Shown: positions 1 to 6,923 of the stretch, one piece after another
How positions within the stretch are numbered: position 1 is the first letter of the stretch
How the letters are laid out: each line of letters opens with the position of its first letter
Assembly: GCA_022820725.1 (NCBI GenBank)
Contig: JAJEFA010000021.1
Location: forward strand, 62,001 to 126,000
Source of the DNA: Candidatus Binatia bacterium
GTDB taxonomy: Bacteria > Desulfobacterota > Binatia > Bin18
DNA length: 64,000 bases
Reading direction: 5' to 3'
Program-made: the position numbers and the translations under genes
Notes under the pieces: model-generated
What the model was told of the DNA's origin: nothing
What the model saw: the letters and a program-made list of their open reading frames with translations, nothing else
Database searches by the model: none

Positions 1-299
1 TCCAGACGAATCGGGTCCTGGGTAATCCGACAGGACAGACGACTGTCCGTCGGCACGCCGCCACTCACCGGCGGGATAAAGGCCAGTTCATCGTTATCGC
101 GCAGGGGATGATCGCCGTCAACGTATTCCTGGGCGACGGCAAAGGCGAGCGAACGCTCAACCTCGATGAGGGCCGGATGCTCTCGTTTGAGTGCTTCCCA
201 GACCGTCCTGACCGTTGCGCCTTCCGGTACTTCACAACTGTCTTCACTGCGGCCGAGTCGCTCTCGGAGCGAGGCAAAAAAGCGTAACTTAATGTGCAT
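1..299 (-). CDS. Molybdopterin synthase, MoaD-MoaE fusion (cut by left edge)
   Basis: Read from an ATG at 299 this gives an uninterrupted frame to the window edge. Residues 1 to about 80 are a MoaD/ThiS-type beta-grasp domain: it begins MHIKLRFFASLRERLG and ends in NDELAFIPPVSGG, the double-glycine tail that is thiocarboxylated in MoaD. Without a stop the frame goes on into DSRLSCRITQDPIRL, which looks like the start of MoaE. The product would therefore be a fused small and large subunit of molybdopterin synthase, which makes molybdopterin from cPMP; MoaX of Mycobacterium tuberculosis has this architecture and is cleaved after the glycines. The start overlaps the end of moaB by 11 bp, so the two genes are probably translationally coupled. 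The MoaE part lies outside the window, so only its beginning is seen. Confidence 0.75.
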   Translation of the reverse strand, partial: MHIKLRFFASLRERLGRSEDSCEVPEGATVRTVWEALKREHPALIEVERSLAFAVAQEYVDGDHPLRDNDELAFIPPVSGGVPTDSRLSCRITQDPIRL

Positions 300-807
300 G
301 GCGTTTTCCCCGTAGCAGGAACATCATATGGCCGAGTTGCGGCAGGACCAGCTTGGTCATGCCCAGTTCGACCGCCCCGGTTGAACCGGGCAGAGAAATA
401 ATGACTTTCCCGTTCGCAACTCCCGCGGTAGCGCGGGTCAGCATGGCCGCCGCGCCAATGTCTTCGTAACTCAGCATACGGAACATCTCGCCGAACCCGG
501 TGATTTCTTTTTCGAGCAGGCCCTGGAGCGCCTCGAATGTGCTATCGCGCGGCGCAATCCCGGTCCCGCCGGTGGTGATAATCGCGTCAACCTCGGGCTG
601 GGCCAGCAGGGCCTTCACGACCGCCGTGATCTGCTCCGGTTCGTCCTTCAGAATACGATACGCAACAACCGGCTGACCCTGCTCAGCCAGGAGGTCTTTG
701 ATGCGCTTGCCGCTCGTATCCGTCTCCTCGGTCCGGGTGTCGCTCAGGGTAATCACGGCGCACTGGATCGTGCGGTGGGCTTTGCCTTTATGCTCTGTTA
801 CAGCCAT
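289..807 (-). CDS. moaB: Molybdenum cofactor biosynthesis protein MoaB/MogA family
   Basis: This is a MoaB-type molybdopterin-binding protein of about 172 residues, acting in the adenylylation and metal-insertion stage of molybdenum cofactor synthesis. Visible signatures are the TTGGTGIAPRD loop, the block GFGEMFRMLSYEDIGAAA and ISLPGSTGAV, all typical of the MoaB branch of the MogA/MoaB fold. The frame is open to a TTG at 837, but I prefer the ATG at 807, which follows AGGAGCT; the flavin monooxygenase gene at 15708 uses the same tight AGGAGCTATG arrangement. It is followed with an 11-bp overlap by the MoaD-MoaE fusion gene, so both form one cofactor operon. The cofactor could serve the molybdenum hydroxylase encoded at 51211-55152. 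Confidence 0.88.
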   Translation of the reverse strand: MAVTEHKGKAHRTIQCAVITLSDTRTEETDTSGKRIKDLLAEQGQPVVAYRILKDEPEQITAVVKALLAQPEVDAIITTGGTGIAPRDSTFEALQGLLEKEITGFGEMFRMLSYEDIGAAAMLTRATAGVANGKVIISLPGSTGAVELGMTKLVLPQLGHMMFLLRGKRHAH

Positions 808-1413
808 AGCTCCTGTGTATATACTAGTTGAACTCAATTGCGAACCGAAGTCGCATAGGGAGATGGTTAAACCGACCGAGAAAGGAGGTGAGCAAAGAGA
901 GTGGTCAGACCCAGGTTAGTGTGTGACCTGCCATCACATCGCACATGCGTTCCGAGTAATCGGAGGGTGTGAAGCTGCGATGAACGTCTAATGAGCAAGG
1001 GAATTGTCACCGGACTCAAGGCAAGATGGAAGGTTGGTATGGTAAACGTAAGTGAACTGTTGGTAGAAGCTCCGTGATTACTAGGCTACCGAAATCGACA
1101 ATTGACACGGTAGTGCAGGGGTAAGAACAGCATCTTTGAGTATGCTGAACGACAGAGAGTCTCTCGTCTGCTCTCTTGGACACACCAAATGCCCCCGGAG
1201 TACAGACAGTACCTAACCCAACCACAACACTTCATATGCGGAACGGGATAACCCCGATGGAGTCTCAGCAATGAGTAAGCCAACCGTAAGGAAGGCCGAA
1301 TCCTCCAGCGGGAGTAGGAAACCGCAAGAAGCAAATGCCAGCAGCCGAAAGGCAATGGGAAAGCACAAGATTGGAGAAAAGGAGCGGCCCGCAGCAACGA
1401 GCCGCCCCGTGGG

Positions 1414-1698
1414 TTATGGGTCGATAATAAAACGCCCATTGGAACAACGCCAAACGTTGGAAACATTACGGAAGAGAACATCTCTAGGCCCTAAACTGGT
1501 AGGGTTATGAGATTGCCTAATGCGAGAACCAAGGAATACAGAAGCCACAGAAAGAACAGCGGGTAAGGCTGCTCTGGCGAACTTCAAAATCCGAAGTTTC
1601 CGTGCTCGAATGCGTTCCTGACGCTCTTGCTCCTTGATTTCAGCAAGGGTGGCAAGAGCCGAAAGACGCAATAAAAAGGCACTCGTCTCCGTATCCAT
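1414..1698 (-). CDS. Small antisense ORF inside the group II intron, possible cargo
   Basis: A 94-codon frame runs against the intron strand. It has an unusually strong ribosome binding site (AAAGGAGGTGAG, five bases before the ATG) and a TATAAT box about 45 bases upstream. The N-terminal 45 residues are rich in charged, alpha-helical sequence (LAEIKEQERQERIRARKLR), followed by one hydrophobic stretch (ARAALPAVLSVASVFLG). The last 30 or so codons read through what appears to be structured intron RNA, so the functional protein, if any, may be mainly the first 65 residues. I do not recognise a family. It may be a small passenger gene inserted in the intron or a chance ORF. Confidence 0.35.
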   Translation of the reverse strand: MDTETSAFLLRLSALATLAEIKEQERQERIRARKLRILKFARAALPAVLSVASVFLGSRIRQSHNPTSLGPRDVLFRNVSNVWRCSNGRFIIDP

Positions 1699-1741
1699 AT
1701 AGACTCACCTCCTTTCATAATGAGAAATCTCTACAATCCTC

Positions 1742-1747
1742 ATTATA
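1742..1747 (-). promoter_or_regulatory. Possible -10 box for the intron's antisense ORF
   Basis: On the minus strand the sequence reads TATAAT, with a weak GTCTTA 16 bases upstream as a possible -35 element. The start codon at 1698 lies about 45 bases downstream. The same bases are part of a 7-bp stem (ATCTCTA with TAGAGAT) in the plus-strand intron RNA, so the match could be a by-product of RNA structure. Confidence 0.3.
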
Positions 1748-1845
1748 GAGATAACCAGCTGGATAAGACAGACAAATGTCTAGGTGAAAGCCTGCTGACG
1801 TGCGGTTGGTGGAATGTCCATAGAACGAGGTAAAGGAAGCACACT

Positions 1846-3531
1846 ATGACTGACGCGAAGATTCCGGCAACGGAAAGCGAGGTTGTAGCGCGACACTGGA
1901 ATAACATCGACTGGCGAAGGAATGCCAGTATCGTGCGCGACCTAAGACAACGTATCTATCGGGCCTCACGGCAAGGGAACCGCCGCAAGGTGCGTTCTCT
2001 GCAACGGCTGATGTTGAAATGCAGCGCCAATAAAGAGACGAGTATCAGGAAGGTAACGCTGAGTAACGCCGGTCGAAGCACGCCTGGTGTTGATAAAGTG
2101 ACGGTAAAAACCCCGGCAGCGCGGACCCGGCTCATGGAGCAACTCTCCTCCTACGAGCCCTGGAAAGCGCAGCCGGTGCGACGAGTGTTCATCCCCAAGG
2201 CAAACGGCAAACAGCGTCCCCTCGGCATCCCGACCATTCGGGACCGGTGCATGCAAGCGATTGTCAAAAATGCGCTTGAACCGGAGTGGGAAGCCAAATT
2301 CGAGCCCTGCTCTTATGGGTTCCGTCCTGGGCGCAGTTGCCATGACGCCATCGGACGCATTTACACCATTTCAAGACCGAACAAGAAAAAGAAATGGGTC
2401 GTCGATGCGGACATCACAGGGGCCTTCGACAATATCCGGCATGAGACCGTCCTGAATGCCCTCCGGGGATTCCCCGGAAAGGCACTCGTCAAGGCATGGC
2501 TCAAAGTCGGCATCATGGAAGGTCAGCAATGGTCAAAAACTGAAGTAGGCACTCCACAAGGAGGAGTGATCTCACCCCTTCTTGCCAACATTGCCCTACA
2601 CGGCATGGAGCAAGCTGTAGGTGTCACATATCGGAAACACAAGCACACCAGTAATCTACAGGGTCCACGTGCACTTGTTCGATATGCTGATGACTTCGTA
2701 ATCTTCACAGAAAGCGAAGCAGACGCAGAACAAGCCCGCACAGACATCTCACATTGGCTTAAGGAAAGAGGGCTCGCTCTTTCAGAAGAGAAGACCAAGA
2801 TTCGACACTTGAAAGAAGGGTTCGACTTCCTCGGATTCCACGTGAGACACTATCCCGTTTCCAATACGAAGACAGGATGGAAGCTCCTTATCAAGCCAAG
2901 CAAAGAATCGGTGCAAAGGCTCATTTATCGTTTGAAGCAAGAATGGCGATCATCAATCGGCCAAAACGCAGATACGGTAATCAAGAGACTCAACCCGATC
3001 ATCAGAGGATGGGGGAATTACTTCCGCATCGGAGTTTCTCAAGAAACATTCGGCAAAGTTGATGACTGGATGTTCAAGAAGGAACGACAGTGGATAAATA
3101 AGACTCATCCAAAGAAAGGGCGTGGGTGGAAAAGGAAAACCTACTTCGGAATGAAGGCAGAAGGGAGAACGGACCGCTGGGTATTCGGCAGCAAAGAGTA
3201 TTACTTACTCAAGCTACAGTGGATACCTATCAGTCGTCACCAGTTAGTCATCTATGACTACTCTCCTGACAACCCAGACCTTGCAATCTATTGGGAGGAA
3301 AGAAACCAGAAACGAGTACATATCCTACCTCACAAGAGACAAAGGGAATTGGCTGGACGACAGAAAGGCAAATGCCTACACTGTCATGAAAGCCTTTACA
3401 ATGACGAAGAGTTACACACTCACCACATTGTCCCGAAGTCAAAAGGAGGAAAGGACAACAGAGAAAACCTGGAACTCGTCCACTTATACTGTCATCAACA
3501 GAAACACTATGAGGCGATACAATCTGCTTGA
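1846..3531 (+). CDS. ltrA: Group II intron reverse transcriptase/maturase with HNH endonuclease
   Basis: The 561-residue protein is the intron-encoded multifunctional enzyme that aids splicing and copies the intron into new DNA sites. An N-terminal RT-0 region is followed by the fingers and palm, including PCSYGFRPGRSCHDA (about 145-160), GTPQGGVISPLLANI (about 237-251) and the catalytic YADD (about 279). Then come the maturase domain (LNPIIRGWGNYF, about 383-394) and a C-terminal HNH nuclease with a CLHCH cysteine pair, HTHHIVPKSKGGKD and HLYCHQQKH (about 510-556). All active-site residues look intact, so it may be mobile. The start follows AAGGAAG with suitable spacing. The stop codon overlaps domain V of the intron RNA by two bases, a compact arrangement normal in these elements. 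Confidence 0.95.
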   Translation: MTDAKIPATESEVVARHWNNIDWRRNASIVRDLRQRIYRASRQGNRRKVRSLQRLMLKCSANKETSIRKVTLSNAGRSTPGVDKVTVKTPAARTRLMEQLSSYEPWKAQPVRRVFIPKANGKQRPLGIPTIRDRCMQAIVKNALEPEWEAKFEPCSYGFRPGRSCHDAIGRIYTISRPNKKKKWVVDADITGAFDNIRHETVLNALRGFPGKALVKAWLKVGIMEGQQWSKTEVGTPQGGVISPLLANIALHGMEQAVGVTYRKHKHTSNLQGPRALVRYADDFVIFTESEADAEQARTDISHWLKERGLALSEEKTKIRHLKEGFDFLGFHVRHYPVSNTKTGWKLLIKPSKESVQRLIYRLKQEWRSSIGQNADTVIKRLNPIIRGWGNYFRIGVSQETFGKVDDWMFKKERQWINKTHPKKGRGWKRKTYFGMKAEGRTDRWVFGSKEYYLLKLQWIPISRHQLVIYDYSPDNPDLAIYWEERNQKRVHILPHKRQRELAGRQKGKCLHCHESLYNDEELHTHHIVPKSKGGKDNRENLELVHLYCHQQKHYEAIQSA

Positions 3532-3563
3532 GCCGTGTGCGGTGAAAGTCGCACGCACGGTTC
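3530..3563 (+). ncRNA. Group II intron domain V
   Basis: A 34-nt hairpin with the family's signature opens GAGCCGTGTGCG, has a GTGAAAG tetraloop region and closes with CGCACGCACGGTTC. This is the catalytic metal-binding domain of the intron ribozyme. It is followed by domain VI (about 3570-3602), whose GGGGCA/TGCCCC stem and CTGACCTACCC end contain the branch-point adenosine. Confidence 0.93.
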
Positions 3564-3642
3564 TGAGGGGGGAAGGGGGCAGTAATGCCCCTGACCTACC
3601 CGGCGAGTGAACGACTCGGGTCACGCACAGAGGGGACTATCC

Positions 3643-3984
3643 ATGCCTGAAAAAATACGAAAGCTGGATCAACAGCGGCACGAACTCAAGGCGCTCCGCT
3701 ATCTTCTGGATAATCATCCCGAGAGTATGCAGAACCGTGACGAGTTGCCGAGCCGCGAGGATTTCCAGACTGCGGAAAGCCGACTGATTTTTGACGTTTT
3801 AGTCAACACGACCAGCCAGGCGGACGCGGTTCACGCCATTGAAGACCTCGATCTTGAAGAGACCGAAGTGGAATCCTTCCTGCGTCTCGGCGGGCAGTTC
3901 TACCACAGCTACCCTCACATGGTAAAAGAACGTGGCCAGGCTTTCCGAGACGGAAAGATTGAGATTCTTGACCCCAGCGAGTGA
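3643..3984 (+). CDS. Small protein resembling DnaB N-terminal / DnaG C-terminal domain
   Basis: The frame is open from 3607, but the ATG at 3643 has GAGGGG seven bases ahead and gives a 113-residue protein. The section LKALRYLLDNHPESM followed by LPSREDFQTAESRLIFDVL resembles the helical domain shared by the DnaB helicase N-terminus and the primase C-terminus (a short helix, then EDF and RLIFDVL). No ATPase or primase part follows, so this would be a stand-alone domain. The rest is acidic and helical. The gene follows the group II intron directly; the splice junction lies about 40 bases upstream of the start. The family assignment is from weak pattern similarity only, and the function is unknown. 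Confidence 0.5.
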   Translation: MPEKIRKLDQQRHELKALRYLLDNHPESMQNRDELPSREDFQTAESRLIFDVLVNTTSQADAVHAIEDLDLEETEVESFLRLGGQFYHSYPHMVKERGQAFRDGKIEILDPSE

Positions 3985-4034
3985 GAGGAACTCAGCGTAA
4001 AGACAGATCCTTCCCCGACGACCGCCAGAATCGC

Positions 4035-4949
4035 TCAGACCCGGATATAGGAGCCCGGCACCGCCATGCCGGCGCATGCTTCCGGATGCAGCATCTCGGC
4101 GAGGATTTCCGCACTCTCCACAATGCGCGGACCGGGCCGGTTATAATAGGCATTGCCGTCCGCCACATATACCCGGTTCTGTTGTACGGCCGGGAGTGAT
4201 GGCCAGCCCGGATGCGCCGTCAGTTGTGGCAGGTCCGCCTGCGACTGCGGGATTTTGAAGCCGCACGGGGTGATAACAATGACCTCTGGTTGGTAGGCAA
4301 CCAGGGCCTCCCACGCCATCGTCGGTGTATGCGCACCGGCCTCAACTAGGCCATATTCCCCGCCCGCAATATCCACCAGTTCCGGAATCCAGTTGCCCGC
4401 CGCCATGAGGGGATCGAGCCATTCCAGACAGGCCACGCGCGGACGGGGTAAATGTCGGGTCTTCTGCGTGATTTTTTGGAGCCGTTCTTTTGCGTCCCGG
4501 ATCAACGCCTGCGCGGATTTTTCCTGATTCGTAGCCTGAGCGACTCGATGGATATCCGTCCAGACATCGTCGAGCTTCTCCGGCCTGAGTGACACGACGG
4601 TCACGTCCGGCGTCAGAAAACACTGTACGGCGTTTTCAACCTCGGGCAGGGAAACGGCACACACCTCACACTGGTCCTGGGTCACGATGAGGTCCGGCTT
4701 CAACCTTTGTAATGTCTCGGTTTGCAGACGGTAGACGCTCAACCCCTCCTGCACAATCTCGCGGACGCGGGTATCGATGTCACCGCTGGTCCCGCGGGGG
4801 TCAAGTTTGGGTTCGGTCAGGATGGGAAGCCCGATAACGTCCGAGGGATAGTCGCACTCGTGAGAGACGCCGACGAGATGCTCGCGCAGACCCAGCGCGC
4901 AGACAATTTCCGTACTGCTGGGCAGGAGTGAGATAATGCGCTCTATCAT
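4035..4949 (-). CDS. BtuF-like cobalamin/metal-chelate binding protein, no signal peptide
   Basis: The 304-residue protein belongs to the TroA/BtuF class of periplasmic-type binding proteins (COG0614). It opens IISLLPSSTEIVCALGL, typical of cobalamin-binding members, and has the inter-lobe helix and the second lobe with VYVADGNAYYNRPGPRI near the C-terminus. Unlike a true BtuF it has no signal peptide or lipobox, a form common in genomes where the protein is encoded away from the BtuCD transporter. No transporter gene is nearby. The gene is alone on its strand, divergent from miaB. Cysteines at DQCEVCAVSL (about 92-101) are conspicuous and could bind a metal. Whether it really binds B12 in the cytoplasm cannot be told from sequence. 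Confidence 0.8.
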   Translation of the reverse strand: MIERIISLLPSSTEIVCALGLREHLVGVSHECDYPSDVIGLPILTEPKLDPRGTSGDIDTRVREIVQEGLSVYRLQTETLQRLKPDLIVTQDQCEVCAVSLPEVENAVQCFLTPDVTVVSLRPEKLDDVWTDIHRVAQATNQEKSAQALIRDAKERLQKITQKTRHLPRPRVACLEWLDPLMAAGNWIPELVDIAGGEYGLVEAGAHTPTMAWEALVAYQPEVIVITPCGFKIPQSQADLPQLTAHPGWPSLPAVQQNRVYVADGNAYYNRPGPRIVESAEILAEMLHPEACAGMAVPGSYIRV

Positions 4950-4988
4950 ATGCTCGTCCGCTCCTTTACTGGCAGTAGACTGTCTTTA

Positions 4989-5111
4989 TAGCCGTTGCTT
5001 TGCAGTCAGGGAACGGCTACAAAAATTCCCGGACGGGCAACCACAGGGGTATTGCCCCTACATTGACATTTATTCCCTCTCCCCTAGAGGGAGGGGGTTA
5101 GGGTGAGGGGG
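4989..5111. repeat. Intergenic hairpin plus composite dispersed repeat (A then B)
   Basis: At 4989-5019 TAGCCGTT and AACGGCTA form an 8-bp stem, a possible terminator or structural element. At 5033-5062 lies repeat A: GGGCAACCACAGGGG followed by TTGCCCCTACA, an imperfect palindrome. At 5075-5111 lies repeat B: CCCTCTCCCCTAGAGGG followed by GGTTAGGGTGAGGGGG. The same A and B units occur in opposite orientation at 36784-36872, and another A-type palindrome is at 52583-52610. Such units resemble the REP-like intergenic repeats of large environmental genomes. Confidence 0.75.
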
Positions 5112-5130
5112 CTCGACTCGGACATCACGT

Positions 5131-6450
5131 ATGGAAACACGCACCGTCTATATTGAAACCTACGGCTGTCAGATGAATATCGCTGACACCGAGCTCATCC
5201 TGGGCTTGCTGAAACCGCAGGGATACGAATCCACGCCGACACCGGAGGGCGCCGATGTCATTCTGCTGAACACCTGCGCGATTCGGGAGCATGCGGAAGA
5301 GCGTATCGTCGGGCGACTGGGTGATCTGGTGAAACATAAAGCCCGGAAGCCGGGTGTTGTCCTGGGTCTCACCGGCTGCATGGCCCAGCACCATCGGGAC
5401 GCCCTGCTCGATAAAGCCCCCTTTCTTGATCTGGTGCTGGGACCGGATGCCTATCGTAACCTGCCGGCCTTGCTGGCGCAGGAAAGTGCCGATGAACCGC
5501 TGGTGTCTGTCCGCCTCGACCGGGATGAAACCTATGCCGATATTGCGCCCGTACGCGGGGAAGGCGTGCGAGCGTGGGTGACCATCATGCGGGGCTGCGA
5601 CAAATTCTGCACCTTCTGCATCGTGCCCTACGTCCGCGGGCGGGAACGTAGCGTGCCCGCGTCGGCGTTGTTAGACCAGGTCCGCACGCTTGCCGATCAG
5701 GGGTATAAAGAAGTCGTCTATCTGGGCCAGACCGTCAACGCCTATCGGGATGGTGAGGTCGATTTTGGCCAACTCCTGCGCCAGACTGCGCGTATCGATG
5801 GGATTGAGCGGATTCGTTTCACCTCGCCGCATCCGTCCGACATGGATGCCAGTACGATTGACGCCATGGCGACCTGTGACAAGGTCGTCCCGTATCTCCA
5901 CCTGCCGCTCCAGGCCGCCTCGAATCGGGTCCTGGAGCGTATGGAACGGGGCTACTCGATCGAGGAATATGCGGCGCTTGTGGACCGGCTGCGCGCAGCC
6001 ATCCCCCACCTGGCGCTGTCTACGGATATTATTGTCGGCTTTCCGGGCGAAGAGGAAGACGATTTCCGCGCAACCTACGACTTTATGGCAGAGGTGCGCT
6101 ACGATTTTGCCTTCATGTTCAAGTATTCGGCCCGTGAGGGGACACGGGCCTATAAGTGGGGCGAGACCCTCTCGGAAGCGGAAAAAGGACAGCGTCTACA
6201 GAAGATTATCCGCCTGCAGGAAGGCATTGGGGGAGAGATCAATCGGCAACGAGTAGGCCAGACTGTTGAGGTTCTGGTTGAAGGGCCGGCCAAGAAGCAA
6301 AAAGACTGGCTCGCGGGCAAAGACCCGCAGTTCAAGACAGTAGTCTTTCCCGGCAACGGAGCCCGACCCGGCGAGCTGGTGCCGGTCCGGGTAACATCCG
6401 CCAACGCGCATACCCTGGTGGGTGTCCCCGAGCGTACGTGTCCTGCGTAG
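5131..6450 (+). CDS. miaB: tRNA-2-methylthio-N6-dimethylallyladenosine synthase
   Basis: The 439-residue radical-SAM methylthiotransferase MiaB adds the 2-methylthio group to i6A37 of tRNAs that read UNN codons. The UPF0004 domain with its three cluster cysteines is present (YGCQMN, NTCAIREHA, TGCMAQ). The radical SAM cluster motif GCDKFCTFCIVPYVRGRERS follows, and a TRAM domain ends the protein (VEVLVEGPAKK). Length and motif order are normal for the family and the ATG start matches the usual N-terminus (TRTVYIETYGCQMN). The upstream ribosome binding site is weak because repeat B lies directly before it. It is a monocistronic gene convergent with the ArsC-type gene. Confidence 0.95.
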   Translation: METRTVYIETYGCQMNIADTELILGLLKPQGYESTPTPEGADVILLNTCAIREHAEERIVGRLGDLVKHKARKPGVVLGLTGCMAQHHRDALLDKAPFLDLVLGPDAYRNLPALLAQESADEPLVSVRLDRDETYADIAPVRGEGVRAWVTIMRGCDKFCTFCIVPYVRGRERSVPASALLDQVRTLADQGYKEVVYLGQTVNAYRDGEVDFGQLLRQTARIDGIERIRFTSPHPSDMDASTIDAMATCDKVVPYLHLPLQAASNRVLERMERGYSIEEYAALVDRLRAAIPHLALSTDIIVGFPGEEEDDFRATYDFMAEVRYDFAFMFKYSAREGTRAYKWGETLSEAEKGQRLQKIIRLQEGIGGEINRQRVGQTVEVLVEGPAKKQKDWLAGKDPQFKTVVFPGNGARPGELVPVRVTSANAHTLVGVPERTCPA

Positions 6451-6482
6451 GTCGGATTCGCGTAGCGTCATCCGACGGAGGG

Positions 6483-6836
6483 CTAATCCAACAGCTCCAG
6501 CACCTTCTCCGATGGCCTGGCGATAACCGCCTTTTGATCCCTGATAATAACCGGCCGCTGCATCAGCTCAGGATGCTGGAGTAAGACCTCGACCACGGCC
6601 TCGCGTGTCACATAATCGTCCGCGTTCAGACCGAGTTCCTTGAATTTTTTATCCTTACGGACCAGTTCCGCGGGTTCATCCGGCAACAGGTCCAGAAAGC
6701 GTTCAAAGTCTTCCCGACCGAGGGGGCTCTTGAGATACTCAATCACGTCGAACTCGACGCCGCGCTCCTGCAAAATATCGAGCGCTCCGCGTGACTTGCC
6801 TCAACCAGGATTGTGATACACAACGAGCTCTGCCAT
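6483..6836 (-). CDS. ArsC/Spx-family reductase with UGA (selenocysteine) at the catalytic position
   Basis: Starting at the ATG at 6836, preceded by AAGGAGGTTGACGCT, the frame reads MAELVVYHNPG, then TGA (6801-6803), then GKSRGALDILQERG and on to a normal ArsC end at 6483. ArsC proteins have HNPxCxxSR here, with the catalytic Cys at residue 12; the UGA is residue 12. The other ArsC features are intact: arginines in LVRK, QRPVII and ARPSEK, which bind the oxyanion in arsenate reductases, and a length of 117 residues. I read it as a selenoprotein arsenate reductase or related thiol reductase. A hairpin at 6762-6785 could be the SECIS element. A nonsense mutation is the alternative, but two more genes in the window have UGA at equivalent redox sites. 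Without recoding the open frame would start at 6773 and lose the active site. Confidence 0.88.
6762..6785 (-). promoter_or_regulatory. Candidate bacterial SECIS hairpin of the ArsC-type gene
   Basis: On the minus strand, 15 nt after the UGA, GCGCTC pairs with GAGCGC across a 12-nt loop that starts with G. The distance from UGA to apical loop (21 nt) and a G at the start of the loop fit the published bacterial SECIS model. The hairpin lies inside the coding sequence, as expected for bacteria. Confidence 0.55.
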
Positions 6837-6923
6837 AGCGTCAACCTCCTTCAGACTGCCAGCTTACCGAGTTGGAGGCCGGACGGCTAGACCGGATTGG
6901 CAACCTCCAGCTACAATTCTCGT

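Larger units (their letters stand above)
921..3602 (+). mobile_element. Group II intron with reverse transcriptase ORF
   Basis: The element starts with GTGTGACCTG at 921, fitting the group II 5' consensus GUGYG, and ends near 3602 after a domain VI hairpin that finishes CTGACCTACCC. Domain V is at 3530-3563. A candidate EBS1 (CTAACC, about 1212-1217) can pair with GGTTAG at 914-919 just before the 5' splice site, although the register leaves one extra base. The part between the 5' end and the protein start is about 925 nt, longer than I would expect for such introns, and an antisense ORF lies in the extra stretch. The intron sits in the space between the divergent moaB gene and the gene at 3643 and does not visibly interrupt a recognisable gene. 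End positions are accurate to a few bases only. Confidence 0.88.

Noticed and set aside
65..277. Minus-strand 70-codon frame over the MoaD region
   Set aside because: It is in a different frame from the MoaD-MoaE fusion, has no family pattern, and the fusion read from 299 explains the sequence.
863..919. Short plus-strand frame MVKPTEKGGEQ just before the group II intron, with AAAGGAGGTGAG inside
   Set aside because: It ends in TAG before the intron; joining the intron's exons does not extend it. No evidence that it is a gene.
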